This document shows, piece by piece, positions 17,892 to 27,449 of a DNA stretch of 64,000 nucleotides. The stretch covers positions 558,001-622,000 of the forward strand of contig NZ_WIPK01000001.1 in the NCBI RefSeq assembly GCF_012922555.1. Reading direction: 5' to 3'. Below the pieces are notes generated by a model, which was not told the DNA's origin, searched no databases, and was given only the letters and a program-made list of their open reading frames with translations. How positions within the stretch are numbered: position 1 is the first letter of the stretch; the number at the start of each line of letters is the position of its first letter. The stretch is from Paraclostridium dentum (lineage in GTDB: Bacteria > Bacillota > Clostridia > Peptostreptococcales > Peptostreptococcaceae). Both the position numbers and the translations under genes were made by a program.

Positions 17892-17946
17892 TTGAATTAT
17901 ATATTAAAGAAATATTTAATATATACAACTTTAATATATAATTCAA
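17892..17946. terminator. Long perfect inverted repeat between convergent genes
   Basis: An 18-bp perfect stem (TTGAATTATATATTAAAG and its complement, 19-base spacer) lies between convergent genes. It has no clean T run. It may terminate both transcripts or stabilise 3' ends. Confidence 0.55.
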
Positions 17947-17958
17947 TGAATTTAAAAA

Positions 17959-18141
17959 TTAATCAGTATAACCAGTGAGTTCTTTATGATTTCTTAGAGC
18001 TCCAATAGAAGAAATTATAGTTAAAATTAAATAAACAAATCCAAAGCTACTGTTACATGAAATATTCCATATAGTAGCTAGAAATAATATTAATCCTAAA
18101 CAAAACCAAATATTTCGTCTCAACTTCAAATCTCTGTTCAT
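17959..18141 (-). CDS. 60-residue two-helix membrane protein
   Basis: A small protein with a basic N-terminus (MNRDLKLRRN) and two hydrophobic segments (about 12-28 and 32-48). AAAGGTGGT lies 6 bases before the ATG, which supports it as a real gene. It is not assigned to a family. Its orientation is convergent to the GNAT gene. Confidence 0.6.
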   Translation of the reverse strand: MNRDLKLRRNIWFCLGLILFLATIWNISCNSSFGFVYLILTIISSIGALRNHKELTGYTD

Positions 18142-18348
18142 AAAAATACCACCTTTAAATTTTATAAATTGTTTAAAAAATAAGTCTAATTGTATTTATA
18201 ATTACCATAACCATAAAAAATAAACATGAGCCCAATTATTATATGAATTATTTTTATAAATAAAATTCGACTTTAAGTTCGAAAATCCTTTAAACTTATA
18301 GTATATATGATAAAAAATCTAATTAATTAGTATGTTTTGGAGGGAAAA

Positions 18349-18810
18349 ATGAACAAAATCAATATAAAAAGAGTAGATGAAAATGAAAAAATACCATATG
18401 AATTATTATACTTAGCAGATCCATCTAAAGAATCAATAAATGATTATATAAGTAGAGGTAACTTATATGTTGCATCTATTGGAAATGAAGTTGTAGGTGC
18501 ATATGTAATATTAAAGACTAGAGCATTAACTGCAGAGATTATGAATATATCAGTAAATGAAGCGTATCAGAAAAAAGGTATTGGCAAAGTTTTAATAAAA
18601 AATTCTATAAGTACAAGTAAGAATTTAAATATTAAAACACTAGAAGTTGGGACGGGAAACTCAAGTATATATCAGTTAGCTTTCTATCAAAAGTGCGGAT
18701 TTAGAATAACAGGGGTAGATAAAGACTTTTTTAAAAAACATTATAACGAGAAAATAATAGAAAACGGAATAGAATGTATAGATATGATTAGAATGAGTAT
18801 GGATTTATAA
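18349..18810 (+). CDS. GNAT N-acetyltransferase
   Basis: This 153-residue protein has a compact GNAT domain with the acetyl-CoA loop YQKKGIGKVLI and the C-terminal YQLAFYQKCGFR motif. ATG 18349 follows GGAGGG by 4 bases; the TTG at 18337 is rejected because it overlaps that site. The substrate is unknown. Confidence 0.88.
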   Translation: MNKINIKRVDENEKIPYELLYLADPSKESINDYISRGNLYVASIGNEVVGAYVILKTRALTAEIMNISVNEAYQKKGIGKVLIKNSISTSKNLNIKTLEVGTGNSSIYQLAFYQKCGFRITGVDKDFFKKHYNEKIIENGIECIDMIRMSMDL

Positions 18811-18922
18811 TTATACGACAGATTATAAATCATTTAATTAAAATACTATACACTTTACTTGAAATGCGAATTGAAATATGATAATGTTACATAAAATAAA
18901 CTATTTTGGAGGAGATTTTTTA

Positions 18923-19333
18923 ATGGCTTTTTTTAATAAGTTAGCAGGATATGGATCAATAGATAGTTCAGCAGGAAATAAAATTAAAGATTACCTAATA
19001 GATGGAGAAGAGATAATACAAGCATTTACTTTTATAAGAGACTCTATAATATTAACAAATTATGGTATATACTTAGTAGATGTTCAAGGTGTTAGTGGAA
19101 AAAAAGTAGAAGTTAAATTTTTCCCTTCTAAAAACGTAAAAAGTATATCTTTTGAATCTGCATCTACATTTGATTTAGATGTTGATATAAAAATAGGAGT
19201 TGATGGAAATACGGTTATAAGTCAAAGTGGTATACCTCATAATGCACCTATTTCATTTAAAGTTCCTAAAGCTCAGGCTGAAGAAGCTAGAGAAATTGTT
19301 AAACTTGTAAAGATAAACTACTTAGTTAGATAA
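18923..19333 (+). CDS. Bacterial PH-domain protein
   Basis: This 136-residue soluble protein resembles bacterial PH-domain proteins (bPH_1/YokE-like). It has a helical N-terminus and then a beta-rich domain with FIRDSIILTNYGIYLVD and VKFFPSKNVKSISFE strands. The ATG at 18923 is chosen since GGAGGAG lies 8 bases upstream. The function of this family is mostly unknown. It ends at a large bidirectional palindrome. Confidence 0.8.
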   Translation: MAFFNKLAGYGSIDSSAGNKIKDYLIDGEEIIQAFTFIRDSIILTNYGIYLVDVQGVSGKKVEVKFFPSKNVKSISFESASTFDLDVDIKIGVDGNTVISQSGIPHNAPISFKVPKAQAEEAREIVKLVKINYLVR

Positions 19334-19343
19334 GTAAATATAA

Positions 19344-19394
19344 ATTACAATAAAAATACACTTAGTAATTTACTAAGTGTATTTTTATTGTAAT
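19344..19394. terminator. Long bidirectional terminator palindrome
   Basis: A near-perfect 25-bp inverted repeat centred on 19369. It includes the last codons of the convergent ParB-like gene and has T-rich ends on both strands. Confidence 0.85.
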
Positions 19395-19780
19395 TCTTTA
19401 AGCAAGTTATCACAGTACTTAACCCATAAAATTTCATGTTCAAAATTAGATATTATCCTGTCACTTAAACTTTCTATAGATTCAAGTCCCATTTCTTTAG
19501 ATTTATTATGAATAGTTAAATAAAGCTTTGTAGGTCCGGGAACCTCTTCTATTGGATGAATTTGTGCAGATATAAATTCTTTGCCGTTTTCAAAGGCAGC
19601 CATAGCCCTTGAGTGGCCATCTATAAGTGCGTATTCTCCATCAATCACCCCAACTAGTACTGGAGGAAAGACAGGATTTTTATCTTCGTTATATATTTTT
19701 CTTATTTTTTTTAATTTATCTTTATTTATATAAAAATTATTTGGTCTTAATTCCTTTATTGGAAGTTCTTTTAATATCAT
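19385..19780 (-). CDS. ParB-N-terminal-fold protein
   Basis: This 131-residue protein has a ParB/sulfiredoxin-like nuclease fold. Hallmarks are IKELRPNNF at the start, PPVLVGVIDGEYALIDGHSRAMAAFENG (the G-H-x-R box, broken here by an acidic loop) and a C-terminal helical part. It lacks the ParB helix-turn-helix domain, so chromosome segregation is unlikely. Stand-alone members may be CTP- or ATP-binding enzymes. AAGGGGGG precedes the ATG. It has no informative neighbour. Confidence 0.75.
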   Translation of the reverse strand: MILKELPIKELRPNNFYINKDKLKKIRKIYNEDKNPVFPPVLVGVIDGEYALIDGHSRAMAAFENGKEFISAQIHPIEEVPGPTKLYLTIHNKSKEMGLESIESLSDRIISNFEHEILWVKYCDNLLKELQ

Positions 19781-20084
19781 TTTAGCCCCCCTTTTTCAAA
19801 ATTATCAACTAGATTTAATATATTAGATATACGAGCAAAATGTCCTTTAATTTAATGTTTTTTTATTAAAACAAAGAATAAAAGAGGTAAGTAGTATAAA
19901 TCGTAGAATAGTTAAATAAAAGTAGAATTAAGACAGTATATAGATTAAATACGGATATAAACAATAAAAAAAGTAAGAAATTTTAAAAATTAGAGTTTAG
20001 TTCTAGCATAAACTGCTTATCAAGACAATTTTAAAATGTGAATGGGAAAATATGTATTACTAAATAAAAGGAGTGTTGAAAATT

Positions 20085-20927
20085 ATGAAGTTAAAAATAA
20101 TTGGAAGTGGAGGATGTGTTGCACTTCCTAAGCCACTGTGTAAATGTAGAATTTGCAAAGAAGCTAGATTAAAAGGAAATCCGTATTCTAGATATGGATG
20201 TAGCTTATTTATAGAAGATTTGGGGATGTTAATAGACACTCCTGAAGATATAACTCAAGCAATCAATTTTTCAGAGATTGATGAAATAAATTATGTTTTA
20301 TATAGTCATGTTGATCCGGACCATACCCTTGGCATGAGGGTATTTGAACATATAAGATTAAACTGGTTAGAAATTTCTAAAGGAAAAGAATGTACTAATC
20401 CAGTAAATGTGCTAGCTATGGAGCATGTAATGGAAGATATAAATTCTATAAAATTTAAACTTGGGTCATATTTAGATTATTATGAAAATGTTAGAAAGTT
20501 AATAAGAAGAAAAGTTATAGAAAGTTCTATAATAATAGATGGAATAAAAACAAGTTTCTTTAAGGTTAATCATGCCACTGTATTTGTATTTGAAAAAGAT
20601 AATAAAAAAGTTATATACGCTCCTTGTGATGTAAAACCATTTCCAAATGATATTATATTTGAAGGCGCAGATTTGCTTATAATAGGAAATACGGTTGTTG
20701 GAGATGAACTTAAAGATGGATTTATTCTACAGGCAGATAATCCCCTTAGAAAAGAGCTATTTACATTAGATGAAATACAAAATTTAAAAAATAATTATAG
20801 CATAAAAAATGTTATTATAACGCACTTAGAAGAAGATTGGGGTAAGTCTTATGATGATTATACTAAACTAGAAAAACAATATAAAAATATAAAATTTGCA
20901 TATGATGGAATGGAAATTGAAATTTAG
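20085..20927 (+). CDS. MBL-fold metallo-hydrolase (PhnP-like)
   Basis: This 280-residue metallo-beta-lactamase-fold protein has SGGCVALPKPLCKCRICKEA, which includes the C.C..C site near the N-terminus found in PhnP-type phosphodiesterases. It also has the metal motif SHVDPDHTLG, where the second Asp-His pair is kept but the first His-x-His is changed, FKVNHATVFV and the late TH of IITHLEEDW. ATG 20085 is preferred over upstream GTG/TTG codons that sit on the AAAGGAG site. The substrate is unknown, possibly a cyclic or phosphodiester nucleotide. The 300 bases upstream hold nothing recognisable. Confidence 0.75.
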   Translation: MKLKIIGSGGCVALPKPLCKCRICKEARLKGNPYSRYGCSLFIEDLGMLIDTPEDITQAINFSEIDEINYVLYSHVDPDHTLGMRVFEHIRLNWLEISKGKECTNPVNVLAMEHVMEDINSIKFKLGSYLDYYENVRKLIRRKVIESSIIIDGIKTSFFKVNHATVFVFEKDNKKVIYAPCDVKPFPNDIIFEGADLLIIGNTVVGDELKDGFILQADNPLRKELFTLDEIQNLKNNYSIKNVIITHLEEDWGKSYDDYTKLEKQYKNIKFAYDGMEIEI

Positions 20928-21058
20928 ATATATTATATGCACGTAACAAAATTGTTAAATACACTCCTTAACTTAAATTATATATTATAATAAAATATAA
21001 AATTGTTATTTTTTGTAAAAATATTATAAAATTATTTATTTAGTTAAAGGGGAGTAAC

Positions 21059-21829
21059 ATGAAAAAATTAAGCGTTTTGATAGTATTAATAGTTATCTTT
21101 GTTATGTTTACATCTATATCTTTTGCAAGACCTGGTGGAGGTGGACATGGTGGGGGATCTAGTAGTTCTTCAGGAGGACATAGTTCAAGCAGAGGTCATG
21201 CAAGTTCATATAATTACAACTCGAAAAAATCATCAAACCCAATTGAGAATGCTATACTTTTTATTTTTATGATTATAGCTATAAAATCAAATAGTATAAT
21301 TTGCTGTATTAAAGCAGTAAAGAAGCAAAAGCAATGTAAAGTAGCTTTAGTAGATTTAAGCAAATGTGATCAGAATTGGAATTTGAAAAAAATTAATAAA
21401 GATATTAAAAAAACATTTTATATTATGTCGGATGCTTGGACAAATATGAATCAGGATATAGCTATTGATTACTCTACTGAAAAGTTATATCAAAATCATA
21501 AAACACAGCTTGAGTGGATGAAGGTTAAAGGGGAGAGGAATGTATTGAGGATTCCTAAATTGTTATCACACAAGATAATTGGGATAGATAATACAAACAA
21601 AGAAAATATAGGGGAAATATGGGTTTATATAAGAGGGTTTATGATAGATTACATAGAAGTAGACGGAAATATAACTAAAGGAAATAGGTACATTCCAACT
21701 TCTTATGTAGAGTATTGGAAATTTAAAAATGAAAATGGTATATGGAAGTTGGATGAAATAAGACAACGAGGTAACTCAAAAACATTAGATGAAATTAATA
21801 TAAAAATTGTAAAAATTTATAGACATTAA
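21059..21829 (+). CDS. Tim44-like domain protein, exported/membrane
   Basis: The 256-residue protein has a signal peptide (residues 1-23), then a low-complexity Gly/Ser/His linker (24-50), a membrane helix (about 62-80) and a C-terminal Tim44-like domain (from about 105) with YIPTSYVEYWKFKN and NGIWKLDEI. This layout is standard for bacterial Tim44-family proteins of unknown role. AAAGGGGAG precedes the ATG. It is monocistronic. Confidence 0.82.
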   Translation: MKKLSVLIVLIVIFVMFTSISFARPGGGGHGGGSSSSSGGHSSSRGHASSYNYNSKKSSNPIENAILFIFMIIAIKSNSIICCIKAVKKQKQCKVALVDLSKCDQNWNLKKINKDIKKTFYIMSDAWTNMNQDIAIDYSTEKLYQNHKTQLEWMKVKGERNVLRIPKLLSHKIIGIDNTNKENIGEIWVYIRGFMIDYIEVDGNITKGNRYIPTSYVEYWKFKNENGIWKLDEIRQRGNSKTLDEINIKIVKIYRH

Positions 21830-21964
21830 AAAATATTTTGATAAATTTAATTTTAGTCCTTATTTTAACGATTTCAATCCAGTTTTATTTTAAATTACAA
21901 ATCTAAGGAGTATAATAGTTTTAAAGATCCAAAAATTGTTAAATTAGAAGTTAAGGGGGATAAA

Positions 21965-22768
21965 ATGATAGAAGTAAACAACTTGTGCAAAGCTTTTACT
22001 AGAGTTGTAAAAGATGACAATTCTAAAAAAAAGAAAAATTTAACTAAATTTAAAACAAAAAAAGAAGAATTTTTAGCAGTAAATAATATTTCATTTAATG
22101 CAAAAGAAGGAGAAATCTTAGGAATACTAGGTCCGAATGGAGCAGGAAAAACAACTTTGCTTAGAATGCTTGGAGGAATATTAACGCCTACATCTGGACA
22201 CATAGAAGTTTGCGGATATGATTATTCAATAGATAAAAATGCAGCTAAAAAAGAAATTGGATATCTATCTGGAAATACAAAACTTTATAATAGACTTTCT
22301 CCAAGAGAATTATTAACAACTTTTGCAAACTTATATGAAATGCCAAAAGATGAAATTGAAAAATCTATAAATGAAGTTATAAATATAATGGATATGGAAA
22401 GTTTTATAGATAATAGAATCGAAAACTTATCAACAGGTCAAACTCAAAGAACATCAATCGCAAGATGTCTAGTTCACTCACCCAAAATATACATATTCGA
22501 TGAGCCAACACTAGGGTTAGACGTAATTAGTAGCAAGTCTATAATAGATTTTATGAAAAATGAAAAGCAAAGAGGAAAAACTGTACTATACTCAACTCAC
22601 TATATGGAAGAAGCTGAAACTTTGTGTGACAAAATAATTATGATACATCAAGGAGAAATTATTGCAATTGGGACCCCTGAAGAATTAAAGGAAAATACAA
22701 AAACTAACAATTTAAGAGATGCATTTATAACTCTTGCAAGTGAGAGGGGGAATTTATTTGAGGAATAA
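21965..22768 (+). CDS. natA: ABC transporter ATPase, NatA-like
   Basis: The 267-residue ATP-binding subunit has Walker A GPNGAGKTT (about 58-66), the signature LSTGQTQR and Walker B IYIFDEPTLGLD. The lysine-rich insert between the first strand and Walker A is as in Na+-extruding NatA proteins. Its last 11 bases overlap the next gene, which encodes the membrane partner. It likely exports Na+ or a toxic small molecule or peptide. NatA is assigned by family resemblance and is less sure than the ABC assignment. Confidence 0.85.
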   Translation: MIEVNNLCKAFTRVVKDDNSKKKKNLTKFKTKKEEFLAVNNISFNAKEGEILGILGPNGAGKTTLLRMLGGILTPTSGHIEVCGYDYSIDKNAAKKEIGYLSGNTKLYNRLSPRELLTTFANLYEMPKDEIEKSINEVINIMDMESFIDNRIENLSTGQTQRTSIARCLVHSPKIYIFDEPTLGLDVISSKSIIDFMKNEKQRGKTVLYSTHYMEEAETLCDKIIMIHQGEIIAIGTPEELKENTKTNNLRDAFITLASERGNLFEE

Positions 22769-24845
22769 AATAGTAAAACAAATATTTAAAAAAGAAATTT
22801 TAGATATATTAAGAGATAAAAAGACTATATTTATGATGATTATACTACCAATAATTTTATACCCTATACTTATGGTAGGTATGACTCAGGTTATGTCTAT
22901 GTCTATGAATAGTATGGAGAAAGAAAATATAAATATAGCTTTTAATAAAAATCCAAACAAAGCTTTAGTTTCAGTAATTGATGAAACTAATAAAGAAAGA
23001 AAAAAAGATAATAGTGAAGTAGGTCAGATAGAGTTAAAAACTACTGATGATTATAAAAAAGATTTAAAAGATGGAAATATAGATGCTTATATAAATATAA
23101 ATGATAAAAATGGATACCTAAATTTTAATGTTTATATAGACTCATCTGAAAATTCATCAAGCATTGCAAAAGAAGAAGTAGAAAAAATATTAAATACATA
23201 TAAGGAAGAATTAGTAGAAAATAAAATAAAAGAAAGTGGATTAGATACAAAATCTACACTTGAGCCATTAAGCTATAAAACTTTAGATGTGGCAAAAAAT
23301 GAAGAAGTAGCTGGTCATTTAATAGGACAGATATTACCATTTGTATTAATTATGGGACTTTTAATGGGAGCTATATATCCTGCGATAGATGTTATGGCAG
23401 GAGAAAAAGAAAGAGGTACTTTAGAAACTTTATTTACATTACCTATAACAAATTTAGAGTTGGTTATGGGAAAATATTTAGCTGTATCGCTTTGTGCAGT
23501 AGTTTCTGCAATTTTAAATATTTTATCTATATTTATAACAATGGCATTTTTACTTGCAACTCAAGGTATGGTAAGTGAAATGGGGATGATAAGCATTGAT
23601 TATTCACAAATGATGCTCCCTGGAATAATTACACTTATATGTGTATGCTTATTTGCTATGGTAGTGTCAGCTGTAAGTATGTGTGTATGTTCTTTAGCTA
23701 AGAGCTTTAAAGATGCTCAAAACTATATAACACCAGTTACACTATTTGTTATGATACCATCTTATGTTTCTATGGTTCCTACTATTGAATTAGATAGCTT
23801 CACAGCTACAATACCTGTAGTTAATATATCTTTACTTATTAAAAGTGTACTAACATTTAATAGTAATATAAGTTTAATAGCTTTAGTTTTATTATCAAAT
23901 CTTGTGTTTGTTATAATAGCTGTATTGTTATTATCGAAGATGTTTAACTCGGAAGAAATTTTATTTGGAAGTAGTAAAAACTTTGCATTACTAGAGAAAA
24001 GAAGCAATATTAAAAAAGGAACTATGCCTTCTGTTGCAGATGGAGTTACTTTGTACGCAGTTGGAGTAGTATTGTTAATATATTTAGGAAGTTTAATTCA
24101 ATTAAAATTTGGAACTGCTGGGATAGCAGCTACGCAAATTATGATTATTGGTATGCCATTAATATTTGCATGGTATATTAAGTCTGATTTTAAAAATACA
24201 TTTAATATAAAGATACCTAAAATACAACATGTATTAGGAGGGATAATCCTTTGGGGTGGTGTATTTGTATTTATTAACTTAATAAGTCAAATATTACTTT
24301 ATTTATTCCCTCAAAATATGCAGGTTGTAGAAGGTCTAAACGAGGCATTAAAAGTAGATGATAGTATATTATTAAATTTAATAGTTATAGCAGTTATGCC
24401 GGCTATATGTGAAGAAATATTTTTTAGAGGATTCGTATTTACTTCATTTACTCAAAGTAAAGAGAAGAAAGCTCAATTATGGGGTGTAATCTTTAGTGGT
24501 ATATTATTTGGATTTATGCACATTGACTTTATAAGAGTTATTCTAACTAGTATTTTAGGAATTGCACTAGGATATGCTGTTTATAAGAGCAAATCAATAT
24601 TTATACCTATGATAATGCACTTTTTAAATAATTCAATATCTGTATTTGCAATGCACTCAACAAAATCTGATGGATTAATAAGCAAATTAAATGAAGCTTT
24701 AACTATAGACTTTAGTAATTTTGAGGTATTTAAGCTTATTATCCTTATAATGATAAGTTTAATATTAGTGTTTATAGGAATTAAACTACTTAGTATAAAT
24801 AAGAAAAATAAAATAAAATCTAACAATGAAAAAGAGTTAATTTAA
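22758..24845 (+). CDS. NatB-like ABC permease fused to CPBP intramembrane protease
   Basis: The 695-residue protein has two parts. Residues 1 to about 410 form an ABC-2-type permease: a membrane helix at 22-42, an extracytoplasmic loop to about 180, then five helices including GEKERGTLETLFTLPI. Residues from about 440 form a CPBP (CAAX-protease/Abi) domain with EEIFFRG, FGFMHIDF and HFLNN, supplying the two Glu, Arg and His metal-site residues. The start is TTG 22758, with AGAGGGGG 8 bases upstream. The protease part may process a peptide that the ABC pair exports; that is inference. Confidence 0.9.
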   Translation: MRNKIVKQIFKKEILDILRDKKTIFMMIILPIILYPILMVGMTQVMSMSMNSMEKENINIAFNKNPNKALVSVIDETNKERKKDNSEVGQIELKTTDDYKKDLKDGNIDAYININDKNGYLNFNVYIDSSENSSSIAKEEVEKILNTYKEELVENKIKESGLDTKSTLEPLSYKTLDVAKNEEVAGHLIGQILPFVLIMGLLMGAIYPAIDVMAGEKERGTLETLFTLPITNLELVMGKYLAVSLCAVVSAILNILSIFITMAFLLATQGMVSEMGMISIDYSQMMLPGIITLICVCLFAMVVSAVSMCVCSLAKSFKDAQNYITPVTLFVMIPSYVSMVPTIELDSFTATIPVVNISLLIKSVLTFNSNISLIALVLLSNLVFVIIAVLLLSKMFNSEEILFGSSKNFALLEKRSNIKKGTMPSVADGVTLYAVGVVLLIYLGSLIQLKFGTAGIAATQIMIIGMPLIFAWYIKSDFKNTFNIKIPKIQHVLGGIILWGGVFVFINLISQILLYLFPQNMQVVEGLNEALKVDDSILLNLIVIAVMPAICEEIFFRGFVFTSFTQSKEKKAQLWGVIFSGILFGFMHIDFIRVILTSILGIALGYAVYKSKSIFIPMIMHFLNNSISVFAMHSTKSDGLISKLNEALTIDFSNFEVFKLIILIMISLILVFIGIKLLSINKKNKIKSNNEKELI

Positions 24846-24859
24846 TTAACTCTTTTTTT
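24830..24859 (+). terminator. Intrinsic terminator of natA-natB
   Basis: AAAGAGTTAA/TTAACTCTTT stem, 5-base loop and seven T. Confidence 0.9.
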
Positions 24860-25047
24860 CGCTTAAGGAGACTGTATTTGCTAAAAAATTTTAAATTCTA
24901 TTGTGTTATTATTAAAAAAAATAATGATTATTATTAAAATTATAAATTTTACTTATAGTGAAAATGGGTATATACTATATTTGAAATTAGAAAAGCTAAA
25001 ATTTGACAAAAAATGATATGAAAGCTCTTTATGAAGGAGGAATCAGT

Positions 25048-26469
25048 ATGAAAGATATTACTGTAATAGGAGCAGGTGTAGTAGGATGTGCCATAGCTAG
25101 AGAGTTATCTAGATATGACTTAAATATATTAGTAATAGACAAAAATGAAGATGTTGCTGAGGGAATATCAAAAGCAAATAGCGGTATTATACATGGTGGG
25201 TATAATGAAAAAAAAGGAACTCTAAAAGCAAAATTAAATTTAGAAGGAAATGAAATGATGGATGATCTATCTAAAAAACTTCAATTCCCTTTTAAAAGAA
25301 ATGGAGCTTTAGTACTAGCATTTAATGAAGAAGAATTAGAAAAAGTAAAAGAATTAAAGGCTAATGGAGATGAAATAGGTGTTAAGGGATTAGAAATTTT
25401 AAATAAAGACGAAGTTTTAGAGTTAGAGAAAAATATAAATAAAAATGTAGTTGGAGCTTTATATGTAAAAAGTTCTGGAATAGTAAGTCCTTATGAAATG
25501 ACATTAGCATTAGGTGAAAATGCAGTTGAAAATGGAGTTGAATTTAAACTAGGAAATTCTGTAGTGAATATAAAAAAAGAGTTAAATTCTTATAAAATAG
25601 AACTTGATAATAAAGAAGTTGTTGAAAGTAAGATAGTTATAAATGCAGCTGGATTAGGCGCAGATTATTTAACTTATTTAGTTAGCAATGAAAAGTATGA
25701 AATTGATCCTGTAAAGGGCGAGTATTGCTTATTTGATAAAGTTGCAGGAACATTATGCGAAAAAACTTTATTCCAAGTACCTAGTAAATTAAGTAAAGGT
25801 GTTTTAGTTACACCAACAGTAGATGGAAATTTATTAATAGGTCCTAATGCAAAACATAGTGATACTATAGAAACTTCAAGAGAAGGTATAGATGAAATAT
25901 TAGAAAAGAGTCAAAAGACTATAAAAGATATTCCTGTAGCTAGAGTTTTAAATACATTCAGTGGATTGAGACCTAAAGTTTGTGGAGGAGATTTTATAAT
26001 AGAAGAGTCTAGAGATTGCAAAAATTTCATAAATGTAATAGGAATAGACTCACCGGGATTAACAGCAGCGCCAGCTATAGCTAAATATGTAGTAGATATA
26101 GTTTCTAAAAATATTCAATTAAAAGAAAAAGAAAACTTTAAAGAGACTAGAACTAAAATGGTTAGAATGAGTGAATTAAACATTGAAGAAAAAAATAAAT
26201 TAATAGCTCAAAATCCTTCTTACGGGAAAATGATATGTAAATGTGAATTTGTAACAGAAGGTGAGATTATTGATGCAATAAGAAGACCACTAGGTGCTAC
26301 GACATTAGATGGAATCAAGAGAAGAACTCGTGCTATGATGGGTGGATGTCAAGGAAGTGGATGTATGATTCCAATAAGCATGATATTAAGTAAAGAATTA
26401 GGAATAGATATAAGTAAAGTAAATAAAAACTGCAAATCTTCTACAGTTATTGGATATAAGGAGGTTTAA
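25048..26469 (+). CDS. FAD-dependent oxidoreductase with BFD 2Fe-2S domain (GlpA-like)
   Basis: The 473-residue flavoprotein has an N-terminal [16 protein letters not shown]-binding motif, a DAO-type catalytic domain, and a C-terminal BFD-like domain with C.C (ICKC) and C....C (GGCQGSGC). This is the layout of anaerobic glycerol-3-phosphate dehydrogenase GlpA and of L-2-hydroxyglutarate oxidase-like proteins. ATG 25048 follows AAGGAGG by 7 bases. It lies 2 bases upstream of the second flavoprotein, so the two probably form one complex. Glycerol-3-phosphate oxidation is the favoured role, but no glycerol gene is nearby. Confidence 0.85.
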   Translation: MKDITVIGAGVVGCAIARELSRYDLNILVIDKNEDVAEGISKANSGIIHGGYNEKKGTLKAKLNLEGNEMMDDLSKKLQFPFKRNGALVLAFNEEELEKVKELKANGDEIGVKGLEILNKDEVLELEKNINKNVVGALYVKSSGIVSPYEMTLALGENAVENGVEFKLGNSVVNIKKELNSYKIELDNKEVVESKIVINAAGLGADYLTYLVSNEKYEIDPVKGEYCLFDKVAGTLCEKTLFQVPSKLSKGVLVTPTVDGNLLIGPNAKHSDTIETSREGIDEILEKSQKTIKDIPVARVLNTFSGLRPKVCGGDFIIEESRDCKNFINVIGIDSPGLTAAPAIAKYVVDIVSKNIQLKEKENFKETRTKMVRMSELNIEEKNKLIAQNPSYGKMICKCEFVTEGEIIDAIRRPLGATTLDGIKRRTRAMMGGCQGSGCMIPISMILSKELGIDISKVNKNCKSSTVIGYKEV

Positions 26470-26471
26470 TC

Positions 26472-27368
26472 ATGAAAGCATATGACTTAATTATAGTTGG
26501 TGGTGGAGCAGCGGGTATACTATGTGCTATAGACGCTAACGAAAAAGGAATCAAGAATATATTATTAATTGAAAAAGACCCTGTATTAGGTGGAGCTTTA
26601 AATTTAGGTGATTATAATATAAGTAAAGAAAAAACTATATTAGGAAAAGATTACAAAGTTAGTTTATTAAATAAATTAGATAAATGCAATATAGATGTAA
26701 AATTAAATACTATGGTTTTAAAAATAGAGGATAATAATGAAGTTCTTTGCACTAGTCCTGAAAATGGTATAGAAAAAATAAAAGGTACAAATATTATACT
26801 TTCAAATGGGGCAAAAGAAGGGTCAAGAAAACCTGTAAATATGGTAGGAGATAGATGTTCTGGAATTCTTACTGTAGGAATGGCTAAAAAGATATTCAAT
26901 ATGCCTCATATGATTCCAGGTAAAGAAATACTTATAGCTGGAAATGCTACACTGTACATGATAGAAAAGGAATTAAAAGATAACAATATAAATGTAGTAG
27001 GTATTATTACGACTGATAAAGATGCTAATACTTATGGATTAACTGATAATATATATGATAACTATTCAATAGAATCTATATATGGACAAGGAAGAATAAA
27101 TAGAGTTAAGTTATCTAAAGGAGATCAAGAGATATTTGTAGATTGTGATACTTTGATATTTTCAAATCCAATGCTTTCAGATGGATTAGTAGCTATGAGA
27201 AGTGATATTAAATTAAATCAAGTAACTACAGGCCCGCAAGTTGATAAAACATTTATGACATCAAGAAAAAATATATATGCATGCGGAAATGGAATCTTTA
27301 TACACAACTCTATAGAAGATATAGAAAGTGAATGTAAAGAAGTTATAGATAATATTGTTTGTAAGTAA
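26472..27368 (+). CDS. FAD/NAD-dependent oxidoreductase subunit (GlpB-like partner)
   Basis: This 298-residue pyridine-nucleotide-disulfide-type flavoprotein has an N-terminal GGGAAGILCAIDA dinucleotide motif, a KEILIAGNATLYMIEKEL second binding region and a C-terminal CGNGIFIH segment for FAD. It is clearly shorter than the roughly 400-residue partners usual in this type of operon. The DUF1667 gene that often follows is missing here. It shares a transcript with the GlpA-like gene (2-base gap) and would pass electrons between NAD(P)H and the 2Fe-2S flavoprotein. Confidence 0.8.
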   Translation: MKAYDLIIVGGGAAGILCAIDANEKGIKNILLIEKDPVLGGALNLGDYNISKEKTILGKDYKVSLLNKLDKCNIDVKLNTMVLKIEDNNEVLCTSPENGIEKIKGTNIILSNGAKEGSRKPVNMVGDRCSGILTVGMAKKIFNMPHMIPGKEILIAGNATLYMIEKELKDNNINVVGIITTDKDANTYGLTDNIYDNYSIESIYGQGRINRVKLSKGDQEIFVDCDTLIFSNPMLSDGLVAMRSDIKLNQVTTGPQVDKTFMTSRKNIYACGNGIFIHNSIEDIESECKEVIDNIVCK

Positions 27369-27389
27369 GTGTTAATTTATAAAGTAAAT

Positions 27390-27438
27390 AAAAATAATTA
27401 TAGCCTATAGAGTTGTTCTATAGGCTATAATTATTTTT
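27390..27438 (+). terminator. Strong intrinsic terminator
   Basis: A 21-bp nearly perfect stem around a 5-base loop with a T5 tail. It ends 12 bases before the MerR start, so that gene's ribosome binding site sits directly behind the hairpin. Confidence 0.88.
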
Positions 27439-27449
27439 GAGGTGATATT

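Noticed and set aside
17892..17946. Long inverted repeat as a transposon end or MITE
   Set aside because: It lies between convergent genes, has no second copy in the window and no target duplication; a transcript-end hairpin is simpler.
15696..18810. Three GNAT genes as a recent tandem amplification
   Set aside because: They differ strongly in sequence and length and are separated by unrelated genes; clostridial genomes carry many such enzymes.
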